A stretch of DNA of 64,000 nucleotides, taken from Streptomyces sp. CB02414 (GTDB lineage: Bacteria > Actinomycetota > Actinomycetes > Streptomycetales > Streptomycetaceae). The translations under genes and the position numbers were made by a program. Numbering within the stretch: position 1 is the stretch's first letter; each line of letters opens with the position of its first letter. The stretch spans positions 1,230,765 through 1,294,764 of the forward strand of contig NZ_LIPF01000001.1 of NCBI RefSeq assembly GCF_001905385.1, written 5' to 3'. The notes beneath the pieces were generated by a model. The model was given only the letters and a program-made list of their open reading frames with translations. It made no database searches and was not told the origin of the DNA. Of the stretch, positions 58,001 through 63,018 are shown in pieces.

Positions 58001-60045
58001 CCCGCACCGCGAGCCGCTTCCTGCCCGACCCGCACGGCCCGGCGGGCAGCCGGATGTACCGCACCGGAGACCTCGCCCGCTGGCGGCACGACGGAGCCGT
58101 CGAATTCCTCGGCCGCATCGACGACCAGGTCAAGATCCGCGGCTACCGCATCGAACTCGGCGAAGTACGCGCCGCACTCGTAGCCCAGCCCGGCACCACC
58201 GACGCGGCAGTCATCGTCTCCGAACAGGACCAGCGGCTGATCGCCTACATCGTCGGCGAAACCCCCGACCTCACCGACGCACTGCCCGAATACATGATCC
58301 CGTCCCACTACATACAGCTGGACGCGATCCCCCTCACCGCCAACGGCAAACTCGACCACCGCGCCCTGCCCGACCCCGACGACACCACGACCGACACCTA
58401 CGTCGCCCCCCGCACCCCCGCCGAAGAACGCATCGCCGCGATCTGGAGCAAGGTACTCGGCGTCGAACGGATCGGTGTCGAGGACAACTTTTTCGACCTC
58501 GGCGGACACTCCATCAAGGCCATCGCCCTGGTCGGCGCCCTACGCGCCGAAGGCTTCGAAGCCGCCGTACGCGACGTCTTCCAACACCGCACGGTCGCCA
58601 ACCTCGCCGCCACCCTCACCAACGGCAGCGAAACCACCGACACCCACCAGCCGGTGGAACCGTTCGCCCTCATCGGCGACGAAGACCGCAACCGCCTCCC
58701 GGACGGAACCGTCGACGCCTACCCGGTCGCCAAGGTGCAGCTCGGCATGCTGGTCGAGATGCTCGCGGGCGACGGGCTGCACAAGTACCACAACACGGCG
58801 ACGTTCCGGATCAACGACGGGCGTCCCTTCGACGCCGAGGCCCTGCGTCACGCGGCACGGACCGTGGTGGAGCGGCACGAGATGCTGCGGACCTCCTTCG
58901 ACCTGGAGGGCTTCTCGGTGCCGTTGCAGGTGGTGCATCCGGCCGCCGAACCGCGGGTCGTGGTGCGGGACCTGCGTGGCACGGACGCCGAGGGGTTCAC
59001 CGCGGCACGGCAGGAGCACATCGCCGCCGAGCGGGCCGCGCTGTTCGACCTGGACCGGCCGCCACTGCTGCGGTTCGCCGCGTTGGTCGAGTCGGACGAG
59101 GCATGGCACCTGGGCTTCACCCACTGCCACGCCATCACGGAGGGCTGGAGCCAGCAGTCGCTGCTGCGGGAGGTCCTCGACCTGTACCAGGCGTACGCGG
59201 CCGGCGAAGTGCCCGGTGAACCGGAGCCGGTGGCCGTGCGTTACGCCGACTTCGTCGCCGCCGAGCAGCAGGCCCTCTCCTCCGACGAGGACCGTTCGTA
59301 CTGGCAGGGCGTCGTCGACGAGTACGCGCCGTGCCGGCTGCCGCAGGAGTGGGGCGCGGGGAACGGCGCTCCGCGCGAGGACTTCAAGCTGTCCGTGGAC
59401 TTCCGCGACATCGAGCCGGCGCTGCGCGAGCTGGCCCGGTCCACCGACACCTCGTTCAAGGCGGTCCTGCTCGCCACCCACCTGAGGGTGCTCGCCACCG
59501 TCACCGGCGAGGACGCCTTCCACACCGGTGTGGTCTACAGCGCCCGCCCCGAGGCGCCAGGCAGCGAACGGGTGTTCGGCATGTACCTGAACACGCTGCC
59601 CTTCGCGCACGACCGGACCGCACGCACCTGGCGGGAGCTGGTGCGCCAGGTCTTCGACCGGGAGGCCGAGGTGTATCCGCACCGGCGGTACCCGCTGCCG
59701 GCCGTGCAGCAACTGGCGGGCGGAAGGAGGTTGTTCGACGTGATGTACCGGTACCAGGACTTCCACCAGGCCGCCGGCACCGCGGTCGACGTGCAGGCCG
59801 GCGCAGGTGACAGCTCGAACGAGTTCACGCTGTCCGTGGCCAATGTGCCCGGCCGGCTGGTGCTGCGCGCGGTGAGCACCGGTCTCGACCGGGCGAACGC
59901 CGAGCGAGTGGCGGGGATGTACCGGGCGGTACTGGACGCCATGGCCACCGACCCGGACGGCGACGTGCACGCCTCGCTGCTGTCCGTCACGGAACTGGCC
60001 CAGGTATTGGACGACTTCAACGACACCGAGGTGGAGTGGGGATGA
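49063..60045 (+). CDS. NRPS2: C-A-T-C*-A-T-C*-A-T-C*
   Basis: 3660 residues from ATG 49063; in-frame upstream codons belong to the mbtH region. A Gly/Ser/Val/Asp repeat (20-45) leads to C1 (core FHHVACDEWS near 200, Glu for Gly), A3 (~520-1030; pocket D-M-W-N-S-G-L-V-H, Thr-like), T (GGDSLRA ~1076), C*1 (~1146-1585; TECHAVLEGWS), A4 (~1586-2065), T (~2112), C*2 (~2183-2620; VCHPITEGWS), A5 (~2620-3100), T (~3146) and C*3 (~3218-3660; THCHAITEGWS). A4 and A5 share the pocket D-L-P-K-V-A-E-V-G with NRPS1 A2. All three C* domains have Cys for the first His and Glu for Asp, but keep the catalytic second His. No epimerisation or TE domain. The terminal C* should hand the chain to NRPS3, whose gene overlaps by ATGA. 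Confidence 0.93.
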   Translation: MTTGEVRTGGRVDSEGTADGGGSVDDGGSVGGGGSVDSRREELVRARLAGGRGGRRAAVTPVDRDGPLALSHGQQQMWFLSRLDPDSWEYSVPVALRLRGRLSAEPLRRGFEELVARHEILRTRYALDGTDPVQLIDPPGRFDLPVDDLTGTGSPAEREERARRLAEAEPGRPFDLADGAPLRARLIRVAEDDHLLVVVFHHVACDEWSVGLFLGELAALYEAFGRDEPSPLAPLPVQYADYAAWQRRRLGSGELDRQLDHWRDRLAGLTPLEVPTDRRRPSTRSYAGDAVPVHLPAPLAGTLRDLGAEHGATLFHTLLAGYQGLLSRYTGRDDIAVGTVVSGRDRPELEGLIGYGINTLVLRGRWQGDPTFRQLLTGARETVLDAFDHQEYPFARLVDELAPARDMSRTPLCQVAFTMHRERTTGFALPGVDTEPLTATSRVSRFDLTLQLREADDGSVTGTLEYSTALYDRATVERLARHLRRLLASAAADPDRPLSRLDMLDEADLAVLLPEVHTFDAPTRCVHQLVEERAAATPDAVAVVCGTESLTYAELNTRANRLAHHLRSLGAAPGRLVAVALDRGPHLVPALLGVLKSGAGYLPLDPEHPADRIAYTLRDAGADLVVTSTGHTAHLRDAAEGRLVVLDDPAEAAALAAAPSHDPDSGVTPGDLIYTIYTSGSTGRPKGVGLSHTNVLRLFTATEEHFGFGEHDVWTLFHSYAFDMSVWEIWGALAHGGRLVVVPPDVSRSPEDFLRLLAEQQVTVLNQTPSAFRSLVSLAAEGHPLIGDLAVRVVSFGGERLDIPALRPWVERRGLDVTAIANLYGITETCVHTTFHLVTEADLDAETGNPVGVPLRDLQVHLLGPHGELVPVGVPGEIHVGGPGVALMYLGRPALTAERFVPDPYGTPGTRLYRSGDLASRRPDGSLDYLGRIDHQVKIRGHRIELGEIKAALTTHPRVRDAVVVAREDTPGDRRLIAYVVPTGDAVAAPSELRALLARTLPDYMIPAAFLVVGRIPLTVNGKLDQAALPAPDRSALGVDAVHVAPRTPAEEEMVAVWRDVLGVETVGVEDNFFDLGGDSLRAVALVGALRGSEYDVTVRDVFEHRTPAELVAFVTGRPAPAAPRQPVAPFALLGEDDRGRLPEGLVDAYPLAQVQLGMVVEMLADDGRNHYHNSTCFRILDERPLDPDVLQRTVDTVLARHEILRSSFAVEGYSLPLQLVHPAADVTSPVAARDLTGLDADAVEASLRAYMAQERTQLFDLTRAPLIRFTGHACDDGSWWLTLTECHAVLEGWSHHSLLMELVTTYHALRADEPVPDADIPDIRYADFVAAELESLAAEEDRAYWRGILDEHTPFEIPSGLGDDPATTPRGLNRSWVPYHDLEAGLRTLATQAKVPIKSVLHAAHLKVMSQLTPEEAFFTGLVTNARPEAAGAERVYGVYLNPLPFAHRRGARTWRELVRQVFDQEIEVWPHRRYPLGAMQRELTNGERLVNVRFSYQNFRQVDQDLVDYPATIDDSPTEFPLGVSTRAGFMVITGHRHHFGRAAVDRLAAMYRAVLESMAADVDGDARETFLPAGERERVLTTWNDSGVAVAQRSVPELIAEQIERRPDAVAAESDGETVSFAELDARANRLAHRLREAGVGPESSVAVLLDRSADLIVALLAVWRAGAGYVPMDPVLPAGRIAGMVTDAGVQVAVTSATYADRFEVPAVRVEDDYSHLPQSAPDVPLDLDSVAYTVFTSGSTGRPKGVQVTHRNLVNHVDWAVRELTSAGTGGAPVFSSVAFDLVVPNLWAPLAAGQRTWLHHGELTELGSALTGAGPFSFIKLTPGHLEVLSGQVSDEEISTLAGKVVVAGEALPGALVERWRQTLGDEKVLNEYGPTETTVGTCVFPLAEAFDGVVPIGRPLPNMTMRVLDTQLQPVPVGAVGELFVGGAGVARGYVGDPARTADKFVPDVYGPAGSRMYRTGDLARWRHDGAVEFLGRIDDQVKIRGYRIELGEVRAALVAQPGVTDAAVIVSEQDQRLIAYIVGETPDLTDALPEYMIPSHYIQLDAIPLTANGKLDHRALPDPDDTTTDTYVAPRTPAEERIAAIWSKVLGVERIGVEDNFFDLGGHSIKAIALVGALRAEGFEAAVRDVFQHRTVANLAATLTNGGETTDTHQPVEPFALIGDEDRNRLPDGLVDAYPLAQVQLGMLVEMLADDGRNKYHNTTTFRIKDGRPFDVDALRRAGRSVVERHEMLRASFDLDAFSVPLQLIHATAELPVTVLDLRGKSFEQQAEARRAHIITERATAFQLDRAPLLRVSALVESDEAWWLSVSVCHPITEGWSHRTLLSDIVEGYLRLRAGEELREATVPGVRYADFVAAEQASLDSEDDRSYWRGLLTDHAKFELPAGWGDAEPADQAVTVKVPLADLTTALQSAARTTSTSLKAVLHAAHLKVMSQLTAEDSFCTGLVSSGRPELEGAERVYGMYLNTVPFAYRRGARTWAELIHQVFDRETELWPHRRFPMPVMQRELGDGTRLLDVRFSYLDLSDAQADSELVDADSGDGEGATEFGLAVAARGSGLLLTADPAVLGRAAVDRLAAMYRAVLESMAADVDGDARETFLPAGERERVLTTWNDSTVPVPQRSVPELIAEQVERRPDAVGVESGGEAVSFAELDARANRLAHRLREAGVGPESSVAVLLDRSADLIVALLAVWRAGAGYVPMDPVLPAGRIAGMVTDAGVQVAVTSAAYADRFEVPAVRVEDDYSHLPQSAPDVPLDLDSVAYTVFTSGSTGRPKGVQVTHRNLVNHVDWAVRELTSAGTGGAPVFSSVAFDLVVPNLWAPLAAGQRTWLHHGELTDLGSALTKTGPFSFIKLTPGHLEILSSQLTDDEISTLAGKVVVAGEALPGALVERWRQTLGDEKVLNEYGPTETTVGTCVFPLVEAFDGVVPIGRPLPNMTMRILDTHLQPVPIGAVGELFVGGKGVARGYAGDPARTASRFLPDPHGPAGSRMYRTGDLARWRHDGAVEFLGRIDDQVKIRGYRIELGEVRAALVAQPGTTDAAVIVSEQDQRLIAYIVGETPDLTDALPEYMIPSHYIQLDAIPLTANGKLDHRALPDPDDTTTDTYVAPRTPAEERIAAIWSKVLGVERIGVEDNFFDLGGHSIKAIALVGALRAEGFEAAVRDVFQHRTVANLAATLTNGSETTDTHQPVEPFALIGDEDRNRLPDGTVDAYPVAKVQLGMLVEMLAGDGLHKYHNTATFRINDGRPFDAEALRHAARTVVERHEMLRTSFDLEGFSVPLQVVHPAAEPRVVVRDLRGTDAEGFTAARQEHIAAERAALFDLDRPPLLRFAALVESDEAWHLGFTHCHAITEGWSQQSLLREVLDLYQAYAAGEVPGEPEPVAVRYADFVAAEQQALSSDEDRSYWQGVVDEYAPCRLPQEWGAGNGAPREDFKLSVDFRDIEPALRELARSTDTSFKAVLLATHLRVLATVTGEDAFHTGVVYSARPEAPGSERVFGMYLNTLPFAHDRTARTWRELVRQVFDREAEVYPHRRYPLPAVQQLAGGRRLFDVMYRYQDFHQAAGTAVDVQAGAGDSSNEFTLSVANVPGRLVLRAVSTGLDRANAERVAGMYRAVLDAMATDPDGDVHASLLSVTELAQVLDDFNDTEVEWG
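53687..55607. repeat. Module repeat copy 2 (NRPS2 C*1 end, A4, T)
   Basis: 1.92 kb nearly identical to 56789-58709, with a constant offset of 3102 bp (1034 codons, one module) and no indels. The C* cores themselves are much less alike. Local patches match NRPS1 A2 better than the sister copy. Confidence 0.88.
56789..58709. repeat. Module repeat copy 3 (NRPS2 C*2 end, A5, T)
   Basis: Partner of 53687-55607. In the segment 57590-57690 it equals NRPS1 A2 rather than copy 2. At 57961-58050 it differs from both others. This is a mosaic pattern. Confidence 0.88.
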
Positions 60046-62885
60046 GACGCTACGTCCACGAGGTGATCGAGGAGCAGGCCGCGGCCACCCCCGACGCCGT
60101 CGCCGTTCAGGTGGGCGGGCACACCGTCACGTACCGGCAGCTCGACGAGCGGGCCAACCGGATCGCCCACCGGCTGCGGGAGGCCGGGGTGGGTCCCGAG
60201 TCGGTGGTCGGGGTGCTGCTGCGGCGGAGCCCCGACACCCTGCCGGCCCTGCTCGGCATCTGGAAGGCGGGCGGATCGCATCTGCCGCTGGACACCGCGC
60301 TCCCCGCCGAGCGGCTGCGCTACATGCGCGAGACGGCGGGCGCGCGGCTGACGGTGACGCACGGCGGGAGCGCCGCGCTGCTCGGCCCCGGGCAGCAGGG
60401 CGAAACCGTCGACCTGGACGCGGAGCGCGAGCGGATCGCGGCCTGTCCGGCGACGCCGCCCGACCGGTCCGCCGACCGTGATCCGGACGATCCCGCGCGT
60501 ACCCACCGGCTGGCGTACACCCTGTTCACCTCCGGCTCCACGGGGCGCCCCAAGGGCGTGCAGATCGGCCAGTACGCGCTGCTGAACATGTTGTTCTCGA
60601 TGCGGCGGTGGCACCGTTCGGGGCCGGAGCACCGCTGGCTGGCCATCACCTCGCTCGCCTTCGACGTGTCGACCGCCGAGCTGTACCTCCCCCTGGTCAC
60701 CGGCGGCCGGGTGGTGCTCGCCGACGACGCGGAGGCCCACGACCCGGTGGCGCAGCTGCGGCTGGTGGAGAGCGCCGGGATCACGCATGTGCAGGCCACC
60801 CCGGCCGGCTGGAAACTGCTGCTGGCCGCGGGGATGGACCGGCTGCCGGTCGTGGCGGTCACCACCGGGGAGGAGTGCCCGCCCGGGCTGGCGCGGCGAC
60901 TCGTCGGCCGGGTCGGCCGGCTGAGCAACCTGTACGGGCCCACGGAGGCCACCGTCTGGTGCACCGGCACCGACCTGGCGCCGGACGCGGAGTCGGTTCC
61001 GATCGGCCGGCCGCTGCCCAACTACCGGGCCTACGTACTCGACTCCGGGCTGCGGCCGGTGCCCGTCGGGGTGGCCGGCGAGCTGTACATCGCGGGCGCC
61101 GGAGTGGCTCGCGGCTATGTGGGCCGGCCGGGACTCACCGCGGAACGGTTCCTGCCGGAGCCGTACGGCGGTCCGCCCGGCTCCCGCATGTACCGCACCG
61201 GGGACCTGGCCAGGTTCCGGTCCGACGGGCAGCTGGACTGCCTCGGGCGCATCGACGACCAGGTCAAGATCCGTGGGTTCCGCATCGAGCTCGGCGAGAT
61301 CGAGGAGGTGCTGCGCGGCGGACCGGACGTGCACGACGCCGCCGTGGTGGCCCGCGACGACGACCAGGGCGAGAAGTGGCTGGCGGCGTACGTGGTCGGG
61401 ACGGACGGCGCGGAGCCGGACCCGGCTGCGCTGCGGGACCGGCTGGCCGCCGCCCTGCCCGCGTACATGGTGCCCGCGGCCGTGGTCCCACTGCCGGCGC
61501 TGCCGCTGAATCCGGCCGGCAAGGTCGACCGGGCCGCGCTGCCCGTCCCCGGCCGTGCCGCGCTCGCCGGGGACCGCGCCTACGTGGCGCCCCGCGACGC
61601 CACCGAACGGCACCTGGTGGAGATCTGCGCGCAGGTGCTGGGCGTGACCGACGTCGGCGTACGGGACCGGCTGCAGGACCTGGGTGCCGACTCCATGCGG
61701 ATCGTGCACGTGATGGCCGCCGCGCGGCGGGCCGGGCTCGGCCTGACCCTGCGGATGCTGCTGGACAGCGAGACCGTGGAGGACCTGGCGCGGGCCCTCG
61801 ACGGCGCTCCGGCCGAGGGGGCCGGAGCGGAAGAGACACGAGAAGGCGAGGAATCGGCCATGACGTCGCTGGCTCCGTCGGGCGGGCCCGTCGACCTGCC
61901 CCGGACCATGGCCGCGCACCGGGTGCCGGGCGCCGCTGTGGCCCTGCTGCGGGACGGGCACCTGGTGGGTGTGCAGGTGTACGGGGAGCGGTCCGCGGAG
62001 ACCGGGCTCCCGGTGACGCTGCGCACCCGCTTCCAGGCAGGGTCGATCAGCAAGCAGGTCACCGCGTTCGCCGCCCTGCGTCTCGTCGCCCGCGGCGACC
62101 TCGGCCTCGACACGGACCTGGACCGGTATCTGAGCGGGCGGCGAGTGCCCCGCACCGTCGGCGGAGCCGCCGTGACCCTGCGCCACCTGCTGTCGAACAC
62201 GGCGGGCTTCTCCAGTGCGGCCGCCACCTGGTGGCGGCCCGGGGAGCCGATGCCGAAGCTCGACACCGTGCTCGACGACGTGAGCGCCGAGCACGAACCG
62301 GGCACCCTGTTCCGCAAGGCCGGCAGCCAGTGGGCGCTGGCCGAACGGCTCCTGACCGACATCACCGGGCAGGACTTCGCCGACCTGGCGCAGGAGCTGG
62401 TCTTCGCACCGCTCGGCATGGCGGACAGCTCTTTCACGCCCCCCGCCGACGGGCTCTCCGCCCGGGACGACTGGGCGGCGGGACACGACCGGCACGGCCG
62501 GCCGCTGCTCGACGGCTTCCGGGTGCGGCCGGTACGGGCCGGCAGCGGACTGTGGTCCACCGCCGCCGACCTCGCCCAGCTGGCCGCGGAGATCCGCCAG
62601 GCCCACCTGGGCTGCTCCGACCTGCTGCCGGCCGCGCTCGCCACGCAGATGCTCACCGAGGCGTTCCCCGGCAGCTTCTACGGCCTGGGCACGGTCGTCG
62701 ACGGGTCCCTGGGAGAGGCGGAGTTCGGCCACGGCGGGCAGACCGCGGGGTTCCGCGCGCTGGTCTCGCTGCGGCTGCGTTCCGGCAGCGGCTGCGTGGT
62801 GCTGACCAACGGCGAGGGCGGCAAGCACGTGCACAAGGCGGTCGCCGCGTCCCTGGGCCGTGAGCTGACGGTCGACGACGACTGA
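60042..62885 (+). CDS. NRPS3: A-T fused to a beta-lactamase/PBP-like release domain
   Basis: 947 residues from ATG 60042. A6 about 1-500 (LFTSGSTGRPKGVQIG near 162; pocket by hand D-V-A-Q-V-T-L-V-W, nearest to Gly-type codes), T near 547 (LQDLGADSMRI). Residues 607-947 form a serine beta-lactamase/PBP4-like domain: FQAGSISKQVTAFAALRL with SxxK (Ser668, Lys671) and FGHGGQTAGFRAL with HGG near 896. The usual YxN motif is replaced at about 757-761 (FRKAGSQW where FxYSNxGY is expected). The fold resembles PBP-type thioesterases such as SurE, which act in trans to cyclise peptides. Here it sits where a TE domain would be and should release the product by cyclisation, hydrolysis or transfer. A separate protease-like role is less likely given the fusion. 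Confidence 0.88.
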   Translation: MRRYVHEVIEEQAAATPDAVAVQVGGHTVTYRQLDERANRIAHRLREAGVGPESVVGVLLRRSPDTLPALLGIWKAGGSHLPLDTALPAERLRYMRETAGARLTVTHGGSAALLGPGQQGETVDLDAERERIAACPATPPDRSADRDPDDPARTHRLAYTLFTSGSTGRPKGVQIGQYALLNMLFSMRRWHRSGPEHRWLAITSLAFDVSTAELYLPLVTGGRVVLADDAEAHDPVAQLRLVESAGITHVQATPAGWKLLLAAGMDRLPVVAVTTGEECPPGLARRLVGRVGRLSNLYGPTEATVWCTGTDLAPDAESVPIGRPLPNYRAYVLDSGLRPVPVGVAGELYIAGAGVARGYVGRPGLTAERFLPEPYGGPPGSRMYRTGDLARFRSDGQLDCLGRIDDQVKIRGFRIELGEIEEVLRGGPDVHDAAVVARDDDQGEKWLAAYVVGTDGAEPDPAALRDRLAAALPAYMVPAAVVPLPALPLNPAGKVDRAALPVPGRAALAGDRAYVAPRDATERHLVEICAQVLGVTDVGVRDRLQDLGADSMRIVHVMAAARRAGLGLTLRMLLDSETVEDLARALDGAPAEGAGAEETREGEESAMTSLAPSGGPVDLPRTMAAHRVPGAAVALLRDGHLVGVQVYGERSAETGLPVTLRTRFQAGSISKQVTAFAALRLVARGDLGLDTDLDRYLSGRRVPRTVGGAAVTLRHLLSNTAGFSSAAATWWRPGEPMPKLDTVLDDVSAEHEPGTLFRKAGSQWALAERLLTDITGQDFADLAQELVFAPLGMADSSFTPPADGLSARDDWAAGHDRHGRPLLDGFRVRPVRAGSGLWSTAADLAQLAAEIRQAHLGCSDLLPAALATQMLTEAFPGSFYGLGTVVDGSLGEAEFGHGGQTAGFRALVSLRLRSGSGCVVLTNGEGGKHVHKAVAASLGRELTVDDD

Positions 62886-62891
62886 CCGGTG

Positions 62892-62922
62892 GCGACCGTC
62901 CGTTCCCGGACGTTACGGTCGC
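62892..62922 (+). terminator. Hairpin terminator after NRPS3
   Basis: GCGACCGT (62892-62899) pairs with ACGGTCGC (62915-62922), with a nested CGTCC/GGACG stem, 7 nt after the NRPS3 stop. Confidence 0.65.
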
Positions 62923-62930
62923 GCGCCGTG

Positions 62931-62951
62931 GTGTTACCGAACGGATAACAC
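62931..62951. promoter_or_regulatory. Palindrome GTGTTA...CCGAACGGA...TAACAC upstream of the SARP gene
   Basis: 6-bp perfect outer arms around a CCG-AA-CGG core, one base short of full symmetry. Shares CCGAACGGAT with the palindrome before the first cluster gene. It is about 70-90 nt upstream of the SARP start. Confidence 0.5.
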
Positions 62952-63018
62952 GAGAATAGGGCTCCCGCATAGCTTCGTGGCGATACATCGACCGCACATG
63001 CAAGACGGGGGATGTCGC

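Noticed and set aside
53687..58709. The 3102-bp-period repeats as a mobile element
   Set aside because: They coincide with NRPS module borders, are in frame, and contain no transposase or terminal inverted repeats.
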